Assembly: GCA_963170055.1 (NCBI GenBank)
Contig: CAUJGJ010000013.1
Coordinates: 32,501-67,500, forward strand
Source of the DNA: Halisarca cf. caerulea
Taxonomy: Eukaryota > Porifera > Demospongiae > Chondrillida > Halisarcidae
Length of the DNA: 35,000 bases
Direction: 5' to 3'
How positions within the stretch are numbered: the first letter of the stretch is position 1; each line of letters begins with the position of its first letter. Under the pieces are notes generated by a model that saw nothing but the letters and a program-made list of their open reading frames with translations, was not told the DNA's origin and did not search any database. This document shows, one piece after another, positions 1 through 12,800 of this stretch. Made by a program: the position numbers and the translations under genes.

Positions 1-403
1 ATGTTCAAGTGGCCAGAGTTACCAATGACTTTGATTCTGTGATGGCAGAGTTGGCTTTTTAGTCGCTCGCTCAAAGATACCCGTTTGACGACAAACACCA
101 GGCTGTACTTCAGGAACAACTGACACATGTCCAGTGACGTCAACAGAGATCAGTGTAGTCCATGTATTATGCGATTTTAAGTATACAAATTTCGTGAAAA
201 TTCGCATAATGGCATAACTAAAATGATCACATAACTTTCCATTCCTATACAGTAATTAGACTGTACAATAATAATGCCCCGCTACTGGGAAAATAAGGTG
301 TAGCACTCAGTTTATAAAGCATAGCGCTCAAAAGGAAAGTGTAGCGCTCAGTATAGAAGGTGCATGTAGTGTACTACTACATTTAAATGCTCTGGGGAGA
401 ACC

Positions 404-405
<2 letters not shown>

Positions 406-459
<54 letters not shown>
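406..459. repeat. (CA)n microsatellite
   Basis: About 27 uninterrupted CA dinucleotides. The long His/Thr or Cys/Val frames across it are artefacts. Confidence 0.95.
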
Positions 460-461
<2 letters not shown>

Positions 462-602
462 AAACACACATCCACATGCACGTATACAAGCATGCACAAA
501 CACATACAAGCTCATACACATATGATAAGCACTAGTTTTATTCTGTCTGGGTGTGTTTCAGCAGAGATACTGATTGACCAAGGGTGAAAATCCGCTGTCT
601 TG

Positions 603-609
603 CACGCAC

Positions 610-692
<83 letters not shown>
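603..692. repeat. (CA)n microsatellite
   Basis: Nearly pure CA array with a few G and T interruptions, 150 bp from the previous array. Confidence 0.95.
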
Positions 693-693
<1 letters not shown>

Positions 694-934
694 TACGAAT
701 ACACTGGTTTAACAAGTAGGTCTATGGGATCCAGGCATCATGAGATGGGGTCTATTGGATCCATACATCAGTAGGGCGATATGTTTTACCCATACAACAA
801 TTGGGTGAGTTAAATTTGTATCCATATACAAAAGCATGATATGGTCTATTACGTATATTATCTATACACACCAGCTAAGTGGTCTATCATATCCATACAC
901 AGAGGCTGTTTAGTGTGTAGACAGATACACGCAC

Positions 935-988
935 CGGAGGACTTGTTTCTCCGAGATCTCCCTCCGGGCCAGACTGTCCACCTGTACC
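935..988 (-). CDS. Collagen-like 54-nt exon (Gly-X-Y)
   Basis: A 54-nt open stretch on the minus strand lies exactly between a CCACAG acceptor and a GTGCGT donor. It reads as six triplets: GTG, GQS, GPE, GDL, GET, SPP. Five of the six start with Gly. Exactly 54 nt (18 codons, six Gly-X-Y units) is the classic exon size of fibrillar collagen genes, known from sponges to vertebrates. The last triplet has Ser where Gly is expected. No neighbouring exon is certain apart from the weaker candidate at 1804-1861. The host gene is unknown and would continue outside the window. Confidence 0.42.
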
Positions 989-1043
989 CTGTGGACCGAG
1001 AGAGGGAATACACAATAGATGAGGTGAGAGACAGACAGTAACA

Positions 1044-1165
1044 ATGGATGATGGACACCAACATTGGGTTACAGACACCAACATTGAGCTACGGACACCA
1101 ACATTGGGTGACGGACACCAACATTGGGTGAGAGACACAAACATTGGGGACGGACACCAACATTG
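1044..1165. repeat. Minisatellite, about 20-bp unit ACACCAACATTGGGTGACGG
   Basis: About six imperfect copies of a 19-20-bp unit in a row. A stray related copy lies at about 1735-1770. No coding role is visible. Confidence 0.85.
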
Positions 1166-1803
1166 GTATAGACAACAACAAAGTACGACTTTTTGCAACT
1201 CATAATTTGGGCCAAATACAAAGCTTACTCGTGATTGGCCAGACTGACTCGTCATGCACTAAATTTGAGTTCGTTTTTAGGAGTGAGAGGTTGGTCAGTC
1301 ATGACACACCTATGAGTGGTTGTTCCCTGAATAAGCTTAGGAAATTTGTAAGGCATTCCACATTGAAGTTGTTTCTGAAGCATTTTTGCTATACAAAAGA
1401 CTCAGAGGAATAGCTGAAACACTAAAATAAGCTTCGTAAAAACAAAGGAAAAAGTTTGCCAAAAGTTTACAATCAAACATGAGGTTCAATAAATTTCAGA
1501 GCTTATGGCTTGCATGTGTCCAATTAGTGAGAACTATATACCGACCCCTGACTGTTGTGAAATTCATTTTCTTGGCAAAAGAAAGAACTAGTAGACTACG
1601 TACGTGTTTTCCTACTGTATTCACAGCACGTTTCGCTATGAGTGGCGAGAACCAGTAATGGAGAGTCACAAGACAGGTATGACAACAAGCAAAAATATTT
1701 GCTACGGACTATTTATTACAAGTTGCAAAAGGTCCCTATTGGGTGACGAACACCAACATTAGGTAACTGAAACTGCATTTAAATGGGTATACAAAAATAG
1801 CAC

Positions 1804-1861
1804 CCCCTTGTTCTCCACAAAGACCAATCTCTCCAACCACTCCTTCCTCACCAGTGTCACC
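1804..1861 (-). CDS. Possible second collagen-like exon
   Basis: Minus strand, after a TTACACAG acceptor: the frame reads GDT, GEE, GVV, GEI, GLC, GEQ, which is 18 codons with Gly in every third position. A GT donor (GTGCTA) follows a run of G four bases after the 54-nt mark, so the exon would be 58 nt unless another border is used. The upstream sequence is G/A-rich, so chance Gly codons are a risk. The support is the strict period-three Gly and the nearby candidate at 935-988 on the same strand. Confidence 0.3.
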
Positions 1862-1964
1862 CTGTGTAATTACAGAATGAACAAGACCCTACCTGGCAAG
1901 CCTTCCACCAGTTATTCTCTTACCATTTTCTTGCCAATCACCATAACACAACCCTCTAGTAACA

Positions 1965-2090
1965 CTTTCTCTTCCTCTTCTTTCACACAACCCTCTATCT
2001 TCCTCCCTTTCACAACCCCCTCTCCCCTCCTCCCTCCCACAATCCCCTTCTCCTCCTCCTCCCCCCACAACCCTGTCCTCCTTCCTCACA
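1965..2090. repeat. Homopyrimidine/homopurine tract
   Basis: About 125 bp almost entirely C/T on the plus strand, broken by recurring CACAACCC words. The tract could form triplex DNA. I see no reliable exon in it. The region from about 1,190 to 1,800 holds nothing I recognise. Confidence 0.7.
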
Positions 2091-2312
2091 CAATTCCTAG
2101 CTTTCTAGACCCTCCTCGATCCGTCACACATAGTCCTTTACCTGCCGAAGTCCTATCTTCTCACTGTAAGTATTAATCATCATGATAGTGCTTTAATAGT
2201 ATGGTCAAACCTCAATTATATTACAATTAAACACCCCTTTTGTCAACAGCTTAAACCTGCTACTTAATCAGTACTTGGCGTTAATCTATAGGCATTCGGT
2301 GAAGATGTCTGT

Positions 2313-2384
2313 TTAATACCATCTAGCGTTTTTGGATTTCCTTGACCAATCCAGGACCCATGATGGAAGGTTTCCAAGGAATAT
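2313..2384 (-). CDS. CARD gene possible terminal exon
   Basis: After a pyrimidine tract and GTAGCAG, phase 0 gives 23 residues (including NLPSWVLDWSRKSK) and a TAA. The border choice is uncertain: two earlier AGs fit other phases, and an alternative frame stays open to 2264. Confidence 0.3.
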   Translation of the reverse strand: MFLGNLPSWVLDWSRKSKNARWY

Positions 2385-3740
2385 CTGCTGCTACTGCCCA
2401 GAACTACTGATGAAGGGTGGAATGCCAAAAAAGGTCTTAAAACAGCACATTGGCAAACCAGCAATGTTTCCTTTCAAATTATCATGGTTATAGTACATTC
2501 TACGTACAATAGTGTTATCCCCATGTCAGGCATATATACACATCTTTACTCCATGTACACGCTTTACCTTGTTTGATTTCAGTGTTTCTTTGTCTATGTC
2601 ATCATGGTACTGGTCATCCATTGCTTTTGGTTGCATTGGAGTGGCCATTTCATGGGCAGGACCAAAACGTCTTGAAAGAATATCTTCGAACGTTACATCA
2701 CTCTGCTCTAGTACTTCGCTAACTTCGACCTGACAGCAAATAAAGTACATGCAGATGAAGACAATCTCCTTAATAAATGTCTACATATAGCCCCTCCATA
2801 CTCTGTTTTGTACACAATACAGTTTGGTATATATATAGTGCATTGGCCTCCTATGCAACTTTTTATATAACTACTGTACATGGTCAAATATTTTCATGAG
2901 ATTAAACCTTTTGCGGATCCGTAATTTTCTTAATATTCATGGTTATATTTTCACGGATCCCCTTCATTTAGTCATTGATATAAAAATCATTTCGTTATTG
3001 AGGAAAGCCATTGGAGAAAAGAGCGAAGGCATTGTAGTGCTTCCGTTCTTTTGACAGCTATTTTGGTCAGTTTGATCCAAATTTTGTGGGCTTAAAACTT
3101 TTACACATGACTTTCAATCCACGAAAACCGTGAAAAAATTTGAGCGCATACCGTGTCACAATGTAAATAAAGTCCAATTAGCTGCTACCAAAATGTGACG
3201 ACTTCTTACTCAGAATCCTATCATGATATATAAACTATTAATATGTAATTCAACATACATACAGCTTCTTTTTGAATTTTCCAATTATCAATAAGTATAG
3301 ATATGAAATCCTATTATGTCATAATTCTGTGAGTTTTAAGTGTGTAAGAAGTATGTATGTGAACGCTCTAGCATATACCATTTAAATTCACAACAATTTA
3401 TTCATGAATATTTGCTTGGATGCATAATTTACTAATGAAGGACGTGGTCCTTCCAAGTAAATAAAATGAATAATTATGATCATGATAATATTTAATTTAT
3501 ATAAATTCATGAAACTAGGCAAGACGGCGTCCTTTGGCCACATTAATACCTAGTTTGTTACGCGGGTGCAACCCTTGTATCTAGTGTAGAGTTGCTAGAT
3601 GGAGTGTCACAGTGGTTCTTCTATACAAAACTAAATTGTAGCTGCTTAATCACTTGTACACATAATCATACACACACCACACTCAACCACCCACCCCTCA
3701 CACACACACACATGCACACACACACACAGCACACACACAC

Positions 3741-3796
<56 letters not shown>

Positions 3797-3801
3797 TATA
3801 C

Positions 3802-3862
<61 letters not shown>

Positions 3863-6800
3863 ACACACTTCGTGTCACACAGAAGAATTCTCCATGGATA
3901 TGTTGTCAATAATACATATCAAAGGATTCTTCTATTGAAATTTCATATTTCGTGCCATATTTACGTACTACATCTTTAAGCCATTACGATAAAATTTTAG
4001 TTTTGACAGAAAAACCATATATACATACTATTGATACCTTTGACTTTGCACACAAACTGCTGACAGTCTTACTTTGCCACTGATGCAGCTTTCATTTTCC
4101 ATGCATAAATCATTTCGCCTTATACATAAGGACACTCACAATGTGTATTTTGGAACATTCACCATAGTCGGAAAATACTCGCATCTTTTTCCTAGACGGA
4201 GATATACCGGCGAAAATATAAGTCGTATCCCAGTCAGGATTCATCCCTATATAACAAATATGGCAGTTCGTAGGCCTGTACGGGCCATTTTAGAAATTGT
4301 GCCATTCCACAAGTAAGAGTCATAAGAGGCTCTCCAGTGTCTATCCAGACTGTACAGTGGGCGATAGTGAACACTCAGCTGCGCAGTCAGTTGCAGCGTA
4401 TAACAGTAAACTTTTAACAATAATTCAGCCTACTTTTATTATAAGATATACTAATGTAACATGTCTATAAAATTTCAACAATACTTCAGTTAGCAATTCA
4501 CAGCACAAAAAGAAGGCAATCACACATTAACCACACAGAGATACTTGCCATTTAATATGTACTTACCTTGTCAATGTCAATGCCTTTATCTAAGTTCTCG
4601 TTATAGCGACTCAAAGCCTCTAAAAGGTTGTGATTCTTAACAAGTGTCTTCTTAAGGTCTGTTTCTATTTCATCTTTTTCCTTGCAAACAGAAACATATG
4701 TTTTGCGAGATTCAATTTCATCCTTTTTATCTTGTAATACCCTTAGCTTGTCCACAGCACCATCCCGTTCTTTCTGCATGACAACAAGTGCCAGGAATAT
4801 AGGTACACTATGATACAAGTCCTGTCATCAACATTGAGCAAGTGAGTATTGCATGGGAGATATACATATATTGTAATTATAATTAAAAAGATACAATATA
4901 AGATACAGTGTTTACTTAGAAAAAAAGTAACAATTTGAAATGATAGACTAAGTTTGACAAATATCCTATAGCACTAATATTTCCAATCAGACAATTTCAA
5001 TTTTGCTCAGACGTATTTATGGAAACATTCAATATGCAGTACAGCACTTCATAAAGCATCACAACTATTGGTACCAAATTTGTGCTCAGTCAAATGTCCA
5101 ACCCAAACAGTCTTGTGTCGAACAAAATGACAAAATGACAAAAGGGATGGAAAATGTCTGAATGCTGACCACTATTTCTAACACTAAAGATATATACTCA
5201 CACATACATTATCTGTAGCAAGGTATACATAAACAATAACGATAAGGCTATGTTATGATATATATAATGTCCTGCCTGTTATAGGAGGTTTATGTCAATA
5301 CACAAGATATACCTCTGCTGAGGTGGCTCTTCTCTCCATTTCTTTCCAGTGTGCTATCCCTTTATGATATTTATCATTCAAAACTTTTAGCTCTTCTTCC
5401 TTTAATTTGAGTTTCATTTCCATACTTTTCAGGTGGTCCTATGTATGTCAGAGGCACGCATAACAAAAAATTATTGTTTGCCTATAAACAAATGATACAA
5501 GGAATTGAAAACCTAGCTCAATTATAGGCACAGTCCTTATACACACATTTAAAGAGTCTCAGACTACACTAACTACTATGTAGGACATATACATAGCAGG
5601 GTTCTATCCAATGAGGGGGGAGGGTGCAGGTTAGGGGATAAAACTTCCGTCCCAAATAAATTGCAACCTCAAATATAGGGCGTGGAGCTAGGCATGCATA
5701 GAGCTATATAGACGGGCATAGGCTGGGCATACATAGGGCTACACAGGTATGTTATGTCCTATTGGGACATAAATGTGACATAAAACATAATGGCAGACAT
5801 TATCAAAGCACTGGAATAATTTGTCGTGTTTCTGCTGGAACGAGATACACAGTTCTAAACTACCTATGGATTAATGCACAAACATATCAATTTTCTATCT
5901 GATCTAGAGCTGGACCTAATCTATATTTTCATTTGACAGCATCCGCTATCCAACGAAGAGAGAAGATGACCTTACAAGAAAATTTTAATCGAAATTCCAG
6001 TTTGTGAAATTTCAGTTTTTGATTTGAAACCCTCACAGATTGTTCCTAAAGGAACGAACCCTCAGAATTGAAAAACGAATCTTCGCATGTTGTTCCATTA
6101 GTTATATGTCCAGCATTTTGTGGCCGCACGGGTATTTTGCTTGGTTTTTTCTAGTTGATAACCTGGAATGCAGTACAGCACTTAATTCATAAAGCATCAC
6201 AACTATTGGTACTAAATTTGTACTCAGTCAAATGTCCAACCCAAACAGTCTTGTGTCAGACAAAAAGGCAAAATGACAAAATGGTCAGAAAATGTCTAAC
6301 CACTATTTCTATCACTGAAAATACAGTATATACTCACACATAAATTATCTGTAGCAAGCTACGTAAACAATAATGATATATAGGTAAGTAGGTATATATA
6401 AAAACCATTTAAAAATTATGGTAAAATTAAGGACATAGGATTGACACATGCAGGATCATGCAAAAAGGCTATATGAAAAAGGATCCTCCAAAAATACTTG
6501 GAACAAGGGTAAGTTGCGAAACCGGTACAGGGCTAGGTGGGCAAAGGGCAAGACTGGTACAGGGCTAGAAGAGCATAGGGCTATACATACATGAGGCTTG
6601 ACGGGTATATATAGGGCTAGACAGAGTTAGTTGGACTGAGTGCACACTGTGCAAATTCCTACATCCCGCATGTGCAGCACATTATACGCATGTTGTGCTG
6701 CACATGCGGGATGTAGTCATCGCCATACATTAGCGAAATTCCGCTAATGTATGGAGGCCATGTTTTTCTATGTCAATTCTAATATACTAATATAATGTCC

Positions 6801-9800
6801 TGCCTGCTATAGAAGGTTTATGTCAATACACAAGATATATACCTCTGCTGAGGTGGCTCTTCTCTCCATTTCTTTCCAGTGTTCTATTACTTTATGACAT
6901 TCATCATTCGAAGCTTTTAGCTCTTCTTCCTTTAATTTGAGTTTCCTTTTCATACTTTCCAACTGGTCCTATGTATGTCAGAGGCACGCATAACAAAAAA
7001 ATTATGTTTGCCTATAAATAAAATATACAATACAAGGAATTGAAAACCTCAATTATAGGCACAGTCCTTACACACATTCAAAGGGGAACTGACACCAAAA
7101 AAACAAGTTGTGCTCAAAATGTAGGGATATATGTAAAAGTATCTTGGGTGGTGATCATTTGCCTATTTGTCGCTTAATGAAGGAATTATTCTAGTTCAAA
7201 GAGTAAAAAAAGGTCCCGTGACATTACTATTTCGAGCACCATATTTTCTTTGCCGACAACGTCAAATGACGCAATTGGTAGCATCCTACCATTTGCTAAG
7301 TATGGTACTCACTGTCGAATTCAACCAAAACTATACCTTGCATTTGGCTGTGAGAGCAGCAGTAGCGGATTTCCCCCAGTAGAACTTTCGATTAGTTTCC
7401 AGTGAAGTATTCGAAGCAATTCAAGTGGTAGCGAGCCAAACTAAAGCTAAAAAATGTGCACTTTGTCCAATGCCGCACATATAAGTTCCCTCCAATCGCT
7501 TTCTTCCTTGCTGTTTGGCTATACTCAAAAGGACTTCTTCACGGTATTAGCGGAGGACTAGTTTAAGCAGTCATTCCAACGATATTTTTATTGACTTTGT
7601 CATGCAACCAATAAACAACGTCCAGCAGAAAGAGAACTGCAGCCAAAGGCAAAGTTAAACCATAGATAGTCATTAAGGTCGATTCGTCGTTAAGTGGAGA
7701 TGGTACAGATTGCCAAAATAGTTTTAAAGGCAACTTGTACTATTTTCCTTTCAGTGGAATACACAAATAATTTAAAGAACTGAGCTTTCGTATCTTATGC
7801 ATTGTGAATACAGTATGACAGTACAAGCAGGTAGAATTGCTTTCTAAGTCTTCAGTGAGTGCTTCGATCAAGTAAACAACCTGAATTGCTGGACATTCTT
7901 GTGTACAAGCTATGCAATGAGCCCGTAAACTGAGGCAGCAGTATGGCTATGTATTGAACTAGGTGATATGGGTTCAAAACCCACTTCGTACCTACCAAAG
8001 CTTTGGGCAATACTGTCACCAAGAAAGACTGCTTGAAAGTACCGTATGGGTAAAAAATTTCGAGGGTTCAAATTTTCACGAATCCGAAAATTTCCTTCAT
8101 TTTGAAATTTTCACGGGTATTAAATTTCGCGTCCCCAGCCAAAGGTAGTCACATGAATATCATTTGTGGGAACAGGGGCTGCGCTGAAAACCGTTCGAAG
8201 AACATCGATCGAAGTTATGGCAACCTTCTATTCTATCGACGAGTGCAGTTTGAGGATACAACGCTTACAGTTATTCAGAAGTAGGGCTAGATTACAGCCA
8301 GGTAATGCTGTACTGTGAGAAACAAACCAGTAATCAATACTACGACGTGTTCTTGTCCTTAAAATCCTACGTAGAAGAGTTCTAGCTACCCCGTGATCAC
8401 TAACCAATCACTTGATCTCCGACTGTTCGTCTGCGATACTTTCTCATACTCGTCTTTTCTTATTCCAATTCCTCTAAACAAATTATAATAACTTGCTTCG
8501 AAGGTAGGCTCAAAAGAAACGTACGAACAAGAAGATAGACTGATTGAAAAGAAATATCGCTTCCAATGGGACTCAACTACTGAAACAACATTGCTCTTAA
8601 CCTGGTATCAAGCCATGTGTTAAACCCAGGCCTCTCCCATTGCACTTTGTGCCTGGGATAAATATTCACGGGTTTGGAATGACTCGCAAAAAACGCGAAA
8701 ATAAACCACCTGCGAAAATTTCTACCCTTACGGTATGTGTGATCAACAATGCACGAAAAAACACTCTTTTATTGAAAATGGTGAAACATTATTGCGTTTA
8801 TGACCACAAAAAGCAGTACATTTAGGCTGATTTTTGTTACAAACACAAAGGTATGCTCAAATCTCTTCTTCCAATGATTGCAATAATGCGCTGTTTGCAT
8901 GTCACTAAAACCGAAATCGTCTTATTCGTGCCATTCTCTACGGTTAAAAAGTGCTTCCAAGTTGTACAGCCGTATCCCTGCAAACAACTATATATACTAA
9001 GTACTATCTAGGACATACATAGCAGGGTTCTATGCAATGAGGGGGGGGGGGGGTAGGTTAGGATGTAAAGCTTCCACCCCAAATGCCATTGATAAACGTC
9101 AATTTTGGCTTCTTGGAGGAAGCTCTTCATGTGCTTGGCAGGGTGAATTAGGGCATTGCCATGTTGGAAGACCTCTTTACTGTTTTGAAAGTGATCCAGG
9201 AAAGGTACAGTATAGTAGTCTTTAGGCACGTTCATGTAGTCCGCAGATTTCATTGGTGGCTAATCCGAATGATTGGCAAAACACACAAGAATGCATGTGA
9301 AAGTGACCCATACATCACATTGCCACCGCCATGCTTTACGGTTTACTGCACACATTTCAGGTCAATTAAGAGTTTTCCCCACACTTCTCCGAATTTAACG
9401 TACGTGATACCGTTACTCTTGTAGAGGTTGAACTTAAACGTGTCTGTAAGGCAATTATACTCCATGCAACCTTTCACGGTCCATTGTTGGCATTTAAGGG
9501 CAAACTGCAAACTGCAGACCTATTTTGGTTGCTCTGCTAAGGAAAGGCTTTCTCCAAGCAATTTGCCCATGCATTCCAGCATTATTGAGGGTCCACTTGA
9601 CAGTTAAAACAGATATTTGAAGACCATACATAGGTGGTTACTAGCGCGCCTTGGATGAGTGCAGCAGGTCAAAAAGTGAGAGGTGCATGGTTGACGAAAA
9701 TTAGAATAACAAAATGGCCGCTCGTTTCGTGCTGAAAGTAGTCACTTGATGCATGGGCATCACACAATGCCAAGAAATTCAATCACTTTTTGCTAAGAAC

Positions 9801-12800
9801 AGCTGATTAGCTCCTCAGAGTTCCTTCAGACGACATTTTGGGTAACAATGACGCTGAATGGCAGTGTGTTGGGTTAGGGTTAGGGCCACTAGAGTCGCAA
9901 TTCAACAACGATGGAAACATTATCACTGGCACTCCAGGACGTTGAGGTCTGCCAACATGCTTCCAATAGTTGGTAACAAATGACTCGGACATAACTGAAT
10001 TGATACCAAAGAATTTTGTCATCCATATTAGAAGCCTTAATACACTTTCAAAACCATGCAGTGAAAAAACTGTTGGTAGGCAAATTTTTGGAGGAAATAC
10101 AGTAACCTGCAAGCACTATGTATGGCTTCACTCTATATACCATATAGCGGGTAATATTCGTGGGTTAAAATAATCGTGGTTTTCATGGTTGGGAAGGGAA
10201 CCACGGAATATTTACTCACAAAATTTATTAACCTGTGTGGCTCTTTACACTGAATGTGATATAAATCTGAAGAATTTGCAAAAGAATCGAGACGATAGTC
10301 TCTCGAACTCAGAATATCCTTTTGAAGAACTTTAAGATAGGCAACGGCAGAAACTTACCTGATCCCAGAGGACCCTGTAGTGCGATCAGCACCGTCATTG
10401 TTGCCAACAAGGAAGTTGGCCGCATTATACCAGTGCCTAAACGTCACAAGGATCACCGGTTTCCCTTTGGCATTGAAGTTTATCACCGACTTAAGCTTCC
10501 CAAATGTCTTTTGTACTTATGGTAACCTCATATCATGGCTTCAACTTCGAAGGAAGTAGCCATTTTCTTGAAACCATAATTTCTTTCTGGTGTGAACCAC
10601 AAATTTTTGACCACAAATAAGTAATTTTATCATGATCCACAAAAAATTTTACCCCACGAAAATTACCTGCATGCTATATGCTACTACAGCATATACATCC
10701 TGGGAAACTTACTGTCTGTTGCCATGGGATACAAGTTATAGTTGTGCCCCATTTTGGCATGGTACTCAGGAAAGAGACATTTGGTATGTAGACCATGAGG
10801 GCGAAGCCCAAAGGGTCTACATAGCAAGTGCCAATTTCCCATGTACAGTATTATAATACATAAATTTTGAAAGCTATGTAGTCACCATACCGTTAGTTTT
10901 TGGGCGAAAACAATTTCGCTAATGTATGGCGGCCATATTTTTCCATGTCAATCCTACATATGGAGTACTACCGTACTCCATAATAAAAGGGGTACAACTA
11001 TTACATGTGTTCATATAGCCAAGATAAACAGTCAATGACATAATTCATCCTAGTGCCCTGAGTTAGCAAAACTGTCCCATTGTTCTGTATGTCATCTCAC
11101 CTTATCTGCATCATTGCCTTTACAAACAGCCATATGCTCTTCAAAACGATATCGTTCTACATGAAGCTGATCTTTCAGGGAGATCATTTGATTACTAAAT
11201 AGTTCCTTCCATCCTGCCTACAGAAACACATTATGACCACAAAACATCATAAGATGTCAATTATGTCTGAAACAAATGTTTAGATGTAATACTGGCAATA
11301 TCAAATGAAATATTAAGGACCGTGCAAAAAGGCCTTATCAAAAAAGGATCCTCCAAAAACACTTGGAACCAGGGTGAGTTGCAAAACAGGTACAGGGCTA
11401 GATGGGCAAAGGGCAAGACAGGCATAGGGCTAAACGAGCATATAGGGCTACACATCCATGAGTCTAGACGGGCATAGGGCTAGACAGAGTTTAATTGGAC
11501 TGAGTGTACACTGTGCAAATTCCTACATCCCTCATGTGTAGCACATTATCGTATATGCTGCGGGATGTAAGATAAGAAGCTAAAATTATGCAGCTACCTG
11601 ACTAAAATCAATGAACCCACGTAGAAACAAAGGCTCAAACAAAAGAGCGCTGAAGTTGATCGCGACGATCGTCAAACCAGAGAAGGCTTTGCCTTGTGTA
11701 CGTACATGTATGCCTAGTCTTGCGTAGCCATTCCGGTAATCTGAAAATGGCTGATCCAGTGAATGTATGGGATTTGCCTATTAAATTTTTTCTCACTTTA
11801 GAAGTGTAGGTGTGGCTTTAAAACATACAAAAGGCACTTCGTGCTAACAATCGGAGCTCACTGATGAAAGATGAGACCTCTGGACCCTTTGTGGCGACCT
11901 GTAGCTCAGTTCAAAAAAACGACGAGAAGAAGAAGAATCTTGAAATGCTATGGTGTTGCGGACCCATACCTCGGCGAGTGTACTTCGTATTTCTTTAAAG
12001 AGATAGCTTTACGAAGCTTTTAATTTAAAACAACTTTTCCTTGTTGCTGGTGTGTCAAAATGCACCAAAATCTACTTTTGAAAACTATGGAGTCACCATA
12101 CTGTTATAGTTTTTTGGCAAAAACAAATGATCACTAATGTATGGCGGCCATGTTTTTCCATGTCAATCCTACATATGGAGTACTACCGTACTCAATAATA
12201 TGTATGTTAATAATCATAATATACTGTATACTCATTTTTCGTGTGGTTTTATATTCACGGTATTTGCGGATTGAAAATAAGCCATCCACGAAAGTTTAGA
12301 CCCACAAAAGGTCGGGTTCTTGTGCAATGGCAAAACATGGCCTTCCGCAAATAGTAAAATGAAAAAATCACAAAAAGCTAAAATACACAAAATATACACC
12401 CTGTGAAAATTAAAGCACATATGGTGTACTAATAATATAATGCAATGTCGCTCAAATTGTTAATCATAAGGACAATACACTATGCCATATTAGTATTTAT
12501 TTTTGCAACACTATTTTCGCGAAATCCTGCAGAAAGCCTTACATTTTCACGAAGTCTAAATATTGAGGTTAGCCTTACACGCGAAAATAAAAATTTTACA
12601 GCTAAACGATACTCTAGATGCCGATTCCACTACAGTGCTTGCCTCAAACTGATCAAAAGTCATCTTCCAGATCCTATACTAGTCCTCTTCCTGCTGATAT
12701 CCCACCACCAGCATTCGGCAAGTTTTGTTGGTGTAGAAACAAGGTGACAGCAGGAAGACATGGACCCAGGACGTATGGTCACTTAACTGATGAGCAGCAA

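Larger units (their letters stand above)
6168..7085. repeat. Tandem segmental duplicate, unit A (interrupted)
   Basis: Direct repeat of 5034-5555, split by about 395 bp of extra sequence at roughly 6396-6788 that is absent from the other copy. That extra sequence is a foldback element. Confidence 0.85.

Noticed and set aside
1..36. Left-edge stretch with GNSGHL as another collagen exon
   Set aside because: Only two Gly triplets before the window ends, and the likely acceptor phase does not give Gly-X-Y throughout.
3592..3912. His/Thr and Cys/Val open frames at the (CA)n array
   Set aside because: Microsatellite translation artefacts. The same applies at 328-774 and 26060-26582.
6659..6717. 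Perfect 23-bp hairpin considered as a terminator or microRNA precursor
   Set aside because: It belongs to a dispersed foldback family seen at several other places, so a transposon origin explains it better. No small-RNA data are available.
9890..9912. GGGTTAGGGTTAGGG as telomeric repeat
   Set aside because: Only two or three units, located inside the degenerate Tc1 element, so it is not evidence of a telomere.
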